The notes under the pieces were generated by a model, which was given only the letters and a program-made list of their open reading frames with translations, did not search any database and had not been told where the DNA came from. Shown one piece after another: positions 56,647 through 64,000 of a stretch of 64,000 nucleotides of DNA. The stretch's first letter is position 1; each line of letters begins with the position of its first letter. The position numbers and the translations under genes are program-made. Source of the DNA: Propionibacteriaceae bacterium AM104-82 (lineage in GTDB: Bacteria; Actinomycetota; Actinomycetes; Propionibacteriales; Propionibacteriaceae); contig JAQDQK010000005.1 in NCBI GenBank assembly GCA_027658995.1, forward strand, positions 1 to 64,000, given 5' to 3'.

Positions 56647-57231
56647 ATGGACAAGGTTCGTTGTTTCGGCAGCGGTGACGCGATGTACGCCGCCTACCAC
56701 GACGAGGAGTGGGCGCGCCCCGTCGATGACACCCCCGATGAGTCGGCGCTGCTGGAGCGCCTGTGCCTGGAGGGCGCCCAGGCGGGCCTCAGTTGGATCA
56801 CGATCCTGCGCAAGCGCGAGGGCTACCGGGAGGCGTTCCACGGCTTCGATCCGGAGAAGGTCGCAGCGATGGGGCCAGACGATGTGGAGCGGCTTCTCGG
56901 AGACCCCGGGATCGTCCGGAACAGGCAGAAGATCGAGGCGACCATCGGAAACGCACGGGCGCTGCTGGCGATGCATGAGCAGGGCGAGCGGTTGGCGGAC
57001 GTGATCGCGGCCCACACCCCTGAGCCGCGCGAGCACGCGCCGCTCACCTTCGCCGACGTCCCGGCGCAGACCCCCGAGTCAGTCGCCCGGAGCAAGGATT
57101 TGAAGAAGCGGGGCTTCCGCTTCGTCGGCCCGACGACGCTGTACGCGACGCTGCAGGCCATCGGAGCGGTCGACGACCACATCCACGGCTGCTGGCTGGC
57201 GAAGGACCCGGTCGCACAGACCGCACCCTGA
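56647..57231 (+). CDS. tag: 3-methyladenine DNA glycosylase I
   Basis: 194 residues, full length. It excises 3-methyladenine from alkylated DNA. The zinc 'snap' residues are visible: Cys in KVRCFGS, His in YHDEEWARPV, and the C-terminal HIHGCW. The substrate pocket segment LCLEGAQAGLSWITIL is intact. Start ATG 56647 with GAGAGGAATCGGC upstream. Confidence 0.96.
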   Translation: MDKVRCFGSGDAMYAAYHDEEWARPVDDTPDESALLERLCLEGAQAGLSWITILRKREGYREAFHGFDPEKVAAMGPDDVERLLGDPGIVRNRQKIEATIGNARALLAMHEQGERLADVIAAHTPEPREHAPLTFADVPAQTPESVARSKDLKKRGFRFVGPTTLYATLQAIGAVDDHIHGCWLAKDPVAQTAP

Positions 57232-58688
57232 TCCGCCCCTCCCTAGCCTGGACGCCCACGAAGGCGGGCCACACGACTGCCTGAGCCGGGCACGTCCCAC
57301 GAAGGCGAGCCACCGCTCCCTGAACCGGCGGCCCGTGAAGGCGGACCACCATGCCCTCAGCGGGCGGGCCGGCGACGTCGCGCGCCCAAGTCGAAGGGTC
57401 CGAAACCACCCGCGATCGGGCGGATCAACGAACCAGCGAGGAGGTATAGCAGGCGTCCACCGTCGAACGTCTCGACAAGCTCGACGAACGCCCCTCAGAA
57501 CGTCTCCGCCTTCGGACGTCTCGACAAGCTCGACGAACGACCCAGACCACCGACGAGGCCACGGCCAGCCGTTCCCTGGGCCGGCCGCCGACGAAGTCGC
57601 GCGCCCGAGTCGAAGGGTCCGAAACCATCCGGCAACCTCGGCGCGCCAACGCCTCGACGACTCAGCGAACAGGTCCAGAACGTTCGCCTTCGGACGTCTC
57701 GACAAGCTCGACGACCGAGCCGCGCCCAGCCGGTTCCTGAGCCGTGGCTCGACGAAGCCACAGCACGTCTGGCGGACCAGCCCACCGTTCCCTGAGCCGG
57801 GCCGCCGACGAAGTCGCGCGCCCGAGTCGAAGTGTCCGAAACCACCGCTCGCGGACGCCCTCATAGGCTCGGCGAGCGCCCCCCAGCACGTCTCCGCCTT
57901 CGGACGTCTCGACAAGCTCGACGAACTACCCGACCACCGACGAGGCCACAGCACGTCTGGCGACCCAGCCACCGTTCCCTGAGCCGGGCCGCCGACGAAG
58001 TCGCGCGCCCGAGTCGAAGGGTCCGAAACCACCGCTCGCGGACGCCCCGCCTTCGGACGTCTCGACAAGCTCGACGAACTACCCGACCACCGACGAGGCC
58101 ACAGCACGTCTGGCGACCCAGCCACCGTTCCCTGAGCCGGGCCGCCGACGAAGTCGCGCGCCCGAGTCGAAGGGTCCGAAACCACCCGCAATCAGGCGGA
58201 TCAACGAACCAGCGAGGAGGTATATGAGGAGGTATATCAGGCCTCCACTGTCGGACGTCTCGAGAAGCGCGACGAACGGGCCGCCGACCAAGACGCGCCC
58301 GCCCGTTCCCTGAGCCGGGCCGACGGAGTCGCGCGCCGAGTCGAAGGGTCCGAAACCACCCGGCAGCCACGACGTGCAACGCCTCAACGGACGACTCAGC
58401 AAACAAGCCCAGCACGCTCGCCCTTCGGACGTCTCGACAAGCTCGACGAGCCGACCGCCGACCTAGACGCACCCCTCCCGCTCCCTGAGCCGGGCCGCCG
58501 ACGAAGTCGCGCGCCCGAGTCGAAGGGTCCGAGGCCACAGGCCGACCCGGTCTCGGCGTGCTCGATCGGCTCCCGACCTGCCTCACTCCGGCCGCCGACC
58601 CGAGACGTGCCGTCGGTCACGAACCTGGCCGAAGGGCGAGTACCTCCCAGCGGGCGAGCCCTGCGGGGCTCGTGAGAGACTAGGGGGC
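57232..58688. repeat. 1.46-kb spacer packed with dispersed repeats, no gene seen
   Basis: GAGTCGAAGGGTCCGAAACC or close variants begin near 57389, 57608, 57828, 58014, 58167, 58339 and 58519. CTTCGGACGTCTCGACAAGC recurs near 57512, 57689, 57898, 58051 and 58425. CCCTGAGCCGGGCCGCCGAC lies near 57793, 57977, 58130 and 58487. About 135 bp starting near 57897 are repeated almost exactly 153 bp downstream. GAGGAGGTATA also recurs (57438, 58213, 58226). Frames opened by the repeats are not credible proteins. Confidence 0.85.
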
Positions 58689-59438
58689 GTGTCAGCCCGC
58701 TCAACCACGCCTCGCGCCCGCCGTCCTCGCACCAGGATGAGCGCGGCCGAGCGACGCGAGCAGTTGCTCGAGATCGCGCGCGAACTTTTCGCGGAGCGCG
58801 GCTTCGAGGGCACCTCCGTCGAGGAGATCGCTTCCCGGGCAGGGGTGTCCAAGCCCGTCGTCTACGAGCACTTCGGCGGCAAGGAGGGCGCCTACGCCGT
58901 CGTCGTCGACCGCGAGACCAAGACCCTCCACACCGCCATCCGCGATGCCCTCACCACACCGGGCGCTGGTTCGCGCGAGCTGCTGGAGCGCGGCGCGATG
59001 GCGCTGCTCCAGTACATCGACGAGCGCCCCGACGGTTTCCGGATCCTCTCGCGCGACCCGTCCCGCGACCCGCAGGCCGTGCCTACCCCCGGGCAGCCGA
59101 CCGGCTCCTTCGCGTCGATCCTCAGCGACATCGCCGTCCAGGTCGAGGATCTGCTGGCCGCCGAGTTCACCAAGACGGGCCACGACCCTCAGTTCGCGGG
59201 GCTGTACGCGCAGGCCCTCGTCGGCCTGGTCGCGCAGACCGGGCAACTGTGGCTCGACAACAGGGAACCCTCCCGCGAGGTCGTCGCCCGGCACCTGATC
59301 AACCTGGCCTGGAACGGCATGGCGCACCTCAAGCCGGACCCGCGACTCGTGATGGAGCACATGGACCGGCGCACGGCCGCGGCAGCCTCCGACCCGGAGC
59401 CCGACGGCCAGGGCGCCAAGCGCAAGCGCAAGGCCTGA
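58689..59438 (+). CDS. TetR-family transcriptional regulator
   Basis: 249 residues. HTH: QLLEIARELFAERGFEGTSV, EEIASRAGVSKPVVYEHFGG. The C-terminal domain is followed by a basic tail (GAKRKRKA). GTG 58689 is preceded by GAGACT (58676-58681) at 7 nt, the same box as before the ligase gene, which favours a leaderless start. An ATG at 58737 is the alternative. The target is unknown; it lies alone beside the repeat region. Confidence 0.9.
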   Translation: MSARSTTPRARRPRTRMSAAERREQLLEIARELFAERGFEGTSVEEIASRAGVSKPVVYEHFGGKEGAYAVVVDRETKTLHTAIRDALTTPGAGSRELLERGAMALLQYIDERPDGFRILSRDPSRDPQAVPTPGQPTGSFASILSDIAVQVEDLLAAEFTKTGHDPQFAGLYAQALVGLVAQTGQLWLDNREPSREVVARHLINLAWNGMAHLKPDPRLVMEHMDRRTAAAASDPEPDGQGAKRKRKA

Positions 59439-59440
59439 GG

Positions 59441-59929
59441 TCAGCCCTCGTTGCCGAGCAGCAACCGCCGCAGCAGCGCCGACAACCGGTCGCAGTCCTC
59501 GTCGGCCCAGCCCGACAGCAGTTCCTGCTCGACCTCGAGCAGCGACGCCAACGCCGCGTCGACGAGCGCCAAACCCTGATCCGTCAGGGCCACCAGCACG
59601 CCCCGCCCGTCGTTGGGGTCCGACTCCCGGGTCACAGCGCCGCGCGCGACCAACCGGTCAACCCGGTTCGTCATGGTCCCCGACGTGACATGCGTCTCGC
59701 GGAGCAACTGCCCGGGCGACAACCGATGGGGAGCGCCCGCGCGTCGCAGCGCCGCCAGCACGTCGAACTCCCAGCCCTCGATCGAATGCTCGGCGAACGC
59801 CCGCTTGCGGTGCCCGTCGAGGATGCCCGCGAGGCGGTCGATGCGCGACCAGATCTGCATGGAGCCGAGATCCAGGTCCGGGCGCTCCGTCGCCCAGGCC
59901 TCGACGACGCCGTCGACCTCGTCGCTCAT
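59441..59929 (-). CDS. MarR-family transcriptional regulator
   Basis: 162 residues with a winged helix: EGWEFDVLAALRRAGAPHRL, SPGQLLRETHVTSGTMTNRV, DRLVARGAVTRESDPNDGRG. Its start overlaps the ispE stop by 4 nt, so it is co-transcribed with an isoprenoid gene, though nothing shows that it regulates it. The ligand is unknown. Confidence 0.93.
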   Translation of the reverse strand: MSDEVDGVVEAWATERPDLDLGSMQIWSRIDRLAGILDGHRKRAFAEHSIEGWEFDVLAALRRAGAPHRLSPGQLLRETHVTSGTMTNRVDRLVARGAVTRESDPNDGRGVLVALTDQGLALVDAALASLLEVEQELLSGWADEDCDRLSALLRRLLLGNEG

Positions 59930-60828
59930 GGCAGCACCTGGGCACCCGCGACGGGCCCGAACGCACGGCGGACGGCACGCACCCCGCTGAACACCGCGAG
60001 CGCCTCGGCCAGTTCGATGCTGTGGGCGTCGGACCCGGCCAGGAACGCGCAGGTCGGGCCGGAGCCACTGACGATCGCGCCGAGCGCTCCTGCCTCGAGC
60101 CCCAACTTGAGCGTGTGTTCGAGGCCCGGCTGCAGCGTGATCGCGGCGGCCTCAAGGTCGTTGGTGAGGCTCGCGCCGACGACCGCGGCATCGCCGGCAC
60201 GAAGTCCCTCCAGCAGCCGGGACGGGATCTCGGTCGACTGCGGCTCAGTGGTCCGGTCGAACTCCTTGAACACTGCGGGCGTGGAGAGCCCGGCGTGCGA
60301 CAGCGCGAAGGTCCAGTGGTAGGTGCCAGACGTCATCACCGAGGTCAGGTCGACGCCACGTCCGGTGCCGATCGCGGTGCCGCCGACCAGCAGGAACGGC
60401 ACGTCCGATCCCAACTCGGCCGCCAACGGCTGCAGTTCGTCGCGCCCTGCCCCGACGTCCCACAGCGCGTTGCACGCCACGAGGACGGCGGCCGCGTCGG
60501 CGGAGCCTCCCGCCATCCCGCCCGCGACGGGGATCCGCTTGCGGATGGTCAGCGCAACGCCAGCACCTGCGACCTGGAAGCGCTCGGCGAGCAGCTTGGC
60601 CGCCCGCATCGCAAGGTTGGTGTCGTCGACGGGCAGGAAGGCGGCACCCTCACCGTGGAAGGCGAGGCGGAACTGGCCCGCGGGCGCGGCCTCGGCCAGC
60701 ACCTCGTCGCCGAGGCTGACCGCTTGGAAGACGGTGCCCAGTTCGTGGAAACCCTGGGGGTCGGTCCCGCCGACGCGCAGGGCCAGATTCACCTTTGCGG
60801 GCACGCGAACCCGCACAGCTCTGGTCAC
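59926..60828 (-). CDS. ispE: 4-(cytidine-5'-diphospho)-2-C-methyl-D-erythritol kinase
   Basis: 300 residues, a GHMP kinase of the MEP isoprenoid pathway. VRVPAKVNLALRVGG gives the catalytic Lys region, IPVAGGMAGGSADAAAVL the ATP loop with the catalytic Asp, and GAIVSGSGPTCAFL the third motif. GTG 60828 is preceded at 7 nt by TAGGTT (minus, 60836-60841), so an internal leaderless promoter is possible within the rsmI-tatD-rsmA-ispE-marR run. Confidence 0.95.
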   Translation of the reverse strand: MTRAVRVRVPAKVNLALRVGGTDPQGFHELGTVFQAVSLGDEVLAEAAPAGQFRLAFHGEGAAFLPVDDTNLAMRAAKLLAERFQVAGAGVALTIRKRIPVAGGMAGGSADAAAVLVACNALWDVGAGRDELQPLAAELGSDVPFLLVGGTAIGTGRGVDLTSVMTSGTYHWTFALSHAGLSTPAVFKEFDRTTEPQSTEIPSRLLEGLRAGDAAVVGASLTNDLEAAAITLQPGLEHTLKLGLEAGALGAIVSGSGPTCAFLAGSDAHSIELAEALAVFSGVRAVRRAFGPVAGAQVLP

Positions 60829-60856
60829 ACCGCTGAACCTACCGCACGCGACGCTC

Positions 60857-61723
60857 CTAGTCGCCTCCTGACACCTGCGCCAACTCTGCGGCGATCGCGG
60901 CGAACGCGGCCACGTCCAGCATCTCCCCGCGCAGCGTCGGTTCGACGCCCGCACGTTCGATCACCTCGGCCGCTGTGGTGGCAGAGCCGACCAGCCCGGA
61001 GAGCGCGGCGCGCAGCATCTTGCGGCGCTGCGCGAAGGCCGCGTCGATCACCTTGAAGGTCTGCTCGCGGGTGGCCTCCGTGTCGGGGGCCGGGCGACGC
61101 TCGATCCTGACCAGGCCGGAGTCGACGTTGGGCACCGGCCAGAACACCTTCGGGGGCACCGTCCCGACGCGCGAGGTCTCCGCGTACCAGGCGGCCTTGG
61201 CCGACGGCACCCCGTAGATCTTCGACCCGGGCGACGCGACGAGCCGGTCGGCGACCTCCAACTGGACCATCACCAACCCGCGGGTCCAGTCGGGGAACAG
61301 TTCGAACATGCGCAGCAACACAGGAACTGACACGTTGTACGGCAGGTTCGCCACCAGCGCCGTCGGTGCGACCGGCAGCGAGTCGACCTGCAGCGCGTCG
61401 GCGTTGACGACGTCGAGTCGCTCGGCAGCCTCGGGCCCCATCCGTTCGGCGACGGTGCGCTCAAGCCGCTCGGCGAGCCGGTCCTCGATCTCGACGGCGA
61501 CGACACGCGCGCCCGTCTCGAGCAGGCCGAGCGTCAGTGATCCGAGCCCCGGGCCGATCTCCAGCACCACGTCGTCGGCGGTGACGCCAGAAAGCGTCAC
61601 GATGCGGCGCACCGTGTTGGGGTCGACGACGAAGTTCTGGCCACGCTGCTTGGTCGGCTTCAGGTCGAGTTCCGCGGCGATCTTCCGGACGGAGGCCGGG
61701 TCGAGCAGGCCGGTCTCAGGCAT
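60857..61723 (-). CDS. rsmA: 16S rRNA dimethyladenosine transferase
   Basis: 288 residues. It dimethylates A1518/A1519 of 16S rRNA. The SAM site is [18 protein letters not shown]. Catalytic motif IV is [14 protein letters not shown]. The family entry [20 protein letters not shown] is clear. ATG 61723 has GGGGAAGCG upstream and overlaps tatD by 8 nt. Confidence 0.97.
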   Translation of the reverse strand: MPETGLLDPASVRKIAAELDLKPTKQRGQNFVVDPNTVRRIVTLSGVTADDVVLEIGPGLGSLTLGLLETGARVVAVEIEDRLAERLERTVAERMGPEAAERLDVVNADALQVDSLPVAPTALVANLPYNVSVPVLLRMFELFPDWTRGLVMVQLEVADRLVASPGSKIYGVPSAKAAWYAETSRVGTVPPKVFWPVPNVDSGLVRIERRPAPDTEATREQTFKVIDAAFAQRRKMLRAALSGLVGSATTAAEVIERAGVEPTLRGEMLDVAAFAAIAAELAQVSGGD

Positions 61724-62582
61724 CGCTTCCCCACTTTCCATAGGCGGCGAACGTGTTGGCAACCACCCGGTCGCAGAACTCCGCGAGGTCGACGTCGAGC
61801 AGATCAGCGAGGAACCGGACGGTGTGCGGAAGCAGGTACGGGGCGTTGGGCTTCCCGCGCCGCGGCTTGGGCGTCAGGTAGGGGGCGTCGGTCTCGACGA
61901 GGATCCGGTCCAGCGGCGTGACGAGGGCCGCCTCCCGCAGGTTCTCGGCGGTTCCGAAGGTGACGACGCCGGGGAAGGACAGGTACGCGCCGCGCTCGAG
62001 GCACCGCTCGGCGAAGTCGGCGTCGCCGGAGAAGCAGTGCATCACCACGGTGTCGGGCAGGCCCTCGTCGTCGAGCACCCGCAGGATGTCGTCGTGGGCG
62101 TCGCGGTCGTGGATCATCAGCGCCTTGTTGTGCCGCTTCGCCCAGCCGATGTGGGCGCGGAACGAGCGTTCCTGCGCGGCACGACCCTCGGGTTCGTGGG
62201 TGCGGTAGTAGTCGAGGCCGGTCTCGCCGACGGCGACCACGACGTCGCGCCCCACCCGGTCGTCGATCACGGCGAGGTCCCGGTCGAGTGCCTCCTGGCC
62301 GCCGCGCAGGAAGGCGCGTGCGGCGTCGTTGGGGTGCAGCGCGATGGCGGCGCGGACCTGTGGGTCGCTCTCGGCGAGGTCGACGGCGAACCTGGCGCCC
62401 TCGACGTCGCAGCCGACCTCGATGACGCGGGTCACGCCGACCTCCCGCGCGAGCCGCAGGTTGTCTGCCACCGGCAGCGACGAGTACTGGCGGGTGGAGT
62501 CGAGGTGGGTGTGGTTGTCGATGACGGGGCGCGGCAGCGGCTCAGGCAGCGGCGGCAGGCCCAGTTGTTCGATCACACTCAT
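61716..62582 (-). CDS. TatD-family metal-dependent hydrolase
   Basis: 288 residues. It is a TIM-barrel amidohydrolase with the first metal pair in [13 protein letters not shown], Glu in [10 protein letters not shown], His in [15 protein letters not shown] and [12 protein letters not shown], and Asp in [14 protein letters not shown]. TatD proteins are DNA or RNA 3'-exonucleases or general deoxyribonucleases. It overlaps the rsmI stop/start by 4 nt and rsmA by 8 nt. Confidence 0.95.
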   Translation of the reverse strand: MSVIEQLGLPPLPEPLPRPVIDNHTHLDSTRQYSSLPVADNLRLAREVGVTRVIEVGCDVEGARFAVDLAESDPQVRAAIALHPNDAARAFLRGGQEALDRDLAVIDDRVGRDVVVAVGETGLDYYRTHEPEGRAAQERSFRAHIGWAKRHNKALMIHDRDAHDDILRVLDDEGLPDTVVMHCFSGDADFAERCLERGAYLSFPGVVTFGTAENLREAALVTPLDRILVETDAPYLTPKPRRGKPNAPYLLPHTVRFLADLLDVDLAEFCDRVVANTFAAYGKWGSDA

Positions 62583-63427
62583 CGCGACTCCTTGTCGGCC
62601 AGCGCGGCCGCATACAGTTCTTTCCGGTTTGCGCCGGTCAGCTTCGCGATCTCTCCGACCGCGGCTGACAGTTTCGCACCCTCTGCGACGCGCTGCCGAA
62701 CCATGCCGAGCGCGTCCTCCACCGAGGTTGGCTCAAGGTCGGCTCCGGAGACGACGACCGTCACCTCGCCGCGCACGCCGTCGGCGGCCCAGTCGGCCAA
62801 CTCGGCGAGCCCGCCGCGGCGGATCTCCTCGTAAGGTTTGGTCAGTTCGCGGCACACGGCCGCCCTGCGGTCCTCGCCCAGTTGCGCGGCGGCGTCACGC
62901 AGGAACGCCTCGAGCCGGTGGGGGGCCTCGAAGAAGACCATGGTGCGGGGCTCGGTCGCCAACTCCTGCAGGCGGCGGCTCCGCTCACCGGACTTGCGCG
63001 GCAGGAAGCCCTCGAAACAGAACCGGTCGACCGGGAGCCCGGAGACGGCGAGCGCCGTCAGCACCGCCGACGGGCCGGGCACCGCGGTGACCCGCAGCCC
63101 CGCGTCGATGCATGCGACAACGGCGCGGTAGCCGGGGTCGGACACCGACGGCATCCCGGCGTCGGTGGCGAGCACCACGCGTTGTCCGGCCGCGACGGCG
63201 TCGACCAGTTCGGCCGTCCGGGAGGACTCGTTGCCCTCGAAGTAGCTGACGACGCGCCCCTGGGGTTCGATGCCGAGGCGCTTGGTCAGCGTCACGAACC
63301 GTCGGGTGTCCTCGGCGGCGATCAGGTCGGCCTCGGTCAGCGCCGTGCGGAGCGATTCGCTCGCGTCGGTCGAGGAGCCGATCGGGGTAGCGGCCAGGAT
63401 GAGGGCGCCACTGAGCAGGGGTTGCAT
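62579..63427 (-). CDS. rsmI: 16S rRNA (cytidine-1402-2'-O)-methyltransferase
   Basis: 282 residues. A tetrapyrrole-methylase fold with ALILAATPIG, EADLIAAEDTRRFVTLTKRL, VVLATDAGMPSVSDPGYRAV, and AVPGPSAVLTALAVSGLP. It methylates C1402 of 16S rRNA. The start has no Shine-Dalgarno; TAGGCT (minus, 63435-63440) lies 7 nt upstream, which suggests a leaderless mRNA. It is divergent from the mannosyltransferase gene. Confidence 0.96.
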   Translation of the reverse strand: MQPLLSGALILAATPIGSSTDASESLRTALTEADLIAAEDTRRFVTLTKRLGIEPQGRVVSYFEGNESSRTAELVDAVAAGQRVVLATDAGMPSVSDPGYRAVVACIDAGLRVTAVPGPSAVLTALAVSGLPVDRFCFEGFLPRKSGERSRRLQELATEPRTMVFFEAPHRLEAFLRDAAAQLGEDRRAAVCRELTKPYEEIRRGGLAELADWAADGVRGEVTVVVSGADLEPTSVEDALGMVRQRVAEGAKLSAAVGEIAKLTGANRKELYAAALADKESR

Positions 63428-63434
63428 GGCATCA

Positions 63435-63443
63435 GCCTATGAT
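63435..63443. promoter_or_regulatory. overlapping divergent -10 boxes of rsmI and the mannosyltransferase gene
   Basis: TAGGCT on the minus strand (63435-63440) and TATGAT on the plus strand (63438-63443) share three bases. Each lies 7 nt before the proposed start codon of its gene, so only one polymerase could occupy the site at a time. Confidence 0.55.
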
Positions 63444-63450
63444 GCTTCCT

Positions 63451-64000
63451 GTGGTGACGACCCTGCAGGCGCTCGATGATGGCCGACTCCGCGACCGCGC
63501 CGCTGGCTGGGTCGTGACTTTGACGATCACGCTGCTGACCTTCGGGCTGCGGTTCTACAACCTGGGCTTCCCGAACAAGATCCTGTTCGACGAGACCTAC
63601 TACGCCAAGGACGCGTGGGCGGTTCTGCAGAGTGGCTACGAGCGGAACTGGACGGACGGCGCCAACGACCTGCTCGTCAACGGCGACACCAGCGGCATGC
63701 TCGACACCGCCGAGTTCATGGTGCACCCGCCGCTCGGGAAACTGCTGATCGGCGCGGGCGAGTACCTCTTCGGCATGAACGCGTTCGGCTGGCGGTTCGC
63801 GTCGCTGATCTTCGGCACGCTGCTGGTCTTCTTCACGATCCGGATGGCGCGGCGCCTGTCGCGCTCGACGCTGGTCGGCGCGATCGCGGGCATCCTGCTT
63901 ACCTTCGACGGTCTGGCGTTCGTGATGAGCCGCCTTGCGCTGCTCGACATCTTCCAGGCGACGTTCGCCGTCGCCGCCGTGTCCGCGCTGCTCGCCGACC
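63451..64000 (+). CDS. protein O-mannosyltransferase (PMT family), cut by the window end
   Basis: 183 residues are visible and the frame stays open at 64000. A first membrane helix (GWVVTLTITLLTFGLRFYNL) precedes the PMT loop FDETYYAKDAW with its catalytic acidic pair. VHPPLGKLLIGAGEYLFG and further helices follow. It transfers mannose from polyprenyl-phosphate-mannose to exported proteins. GTG 63451 fits the TATGAT box as a leaderless start; in-frame ATGs at 63439 and 63442 are alternatives. Its neighbourhood beside rsmI matches mycobacteria. Confidence 0.9.
   Translation, partial: MVTTLQALDDGRLRDRAAGWVVTLTITLLTFGLRFYNLGFPNKILFDETYYAKDAWAVLQSGYERNWTDGANDLLVNGDTSGMLDTAEFMVHPPLGKLLIGAGEYLFGMNAFGWRFASLIFGTLLVFFTIRMARRLSRSTLVGAIAGILLTFDGLAFVMSRLALLDIFQATFAVAAVSALLAD

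Noticed and set aside
57240..58590. Several overlapping open frames of 60-370 codons on both strands
   Set aside because: They are translations of dispersed repeats (e.g. recurring SSLSRRPK and RRACRDVRR), without ribosome binding sites or family motifs.

Overview
This 64 kb window is high-GC chromosomal DNA from an actinobacterium. Gene content, gene order, leaderless genes with TANNNT-type -10 boxes, and cobalamin control of a class I ribonucleotide reductase all point to Actinomycetota. A Propionibacteriaceae-type organism is a plausible guess, but no rRNA or marker search could be run to confirm it.

Layout. 1-0.7 kb is an AT-richer accessory remnant with a small overlapping gene pair that may be the tail of a polymorphic toxin and its immunity gene. 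0.9-13.3 kb holds single-gene units: an APH-like kinase, P450 with acylphosphatase, HdeD-like protein, lipoprotein, YbaK, zinc protease, Nudix, Bax1-I, beta-CASP nuclease, MFS, ATP-dependent DNA ligase and a DUF3060 lipoprotein. Several convergent pairs there share a YTAG stop overlap. 13.3-18.3 kb has a tRNA-Leu, an NfeD-flotillin pair, a two-component system and a second DUF3060 lipoprotein. 18.4-23.7 kb has a self-contained two-gene PTS (EIIA-HPr-EI fusion plus EIIBC). 24.4-26.5 kb encodes a large wall-anchored surface protein.

26.7-36.9 kb and 52.5-64 kb are two halves of a conserved actinobacterial housekeeping cluster: ppx, DUF501, ftsB-like, eno, mazG, lipoprotein, mfd, pth, rplY; then prs, glmU, TetR, and after more genes ispE, rsmA, tatD, rsmI and a divergent protein mannosyltransferase. 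Between rplY and prs lies about 15.6 kb of other material: nrdBA under a cobalamin riboswitch, a LacI-regulated rhamnose locus, an ABC exporter-type pair and an Nramp transporter, with repeat-rich spacers.

The most notable observations are these. (1) Five 79-80 bp intergenic elements share the architecture TTGAGCA-N10-CTCG-(about 37)-CGAR-N10'-TGCTCAM; their 10-nt stems differ in sequence between subfamilies yet stay largely complementary. (2) NrdB has Phe in place of the radical Tyr and all six metal ligands at the spacing of the Chlamydia Mn/Fe class Ic enzyme, and the operon sits behind a B12 riboswitch. (3) Rhamnulokinase and a class II aldolase are fused in one frame, with an internal Shine-Dalgarno and ATG at the junction. 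(4) About fourteen genes look leaderless. (5) Several spacers carry dense inverted or tandem repeats. Coordinates come from reading the sequence by eye; no similarity search was possible.
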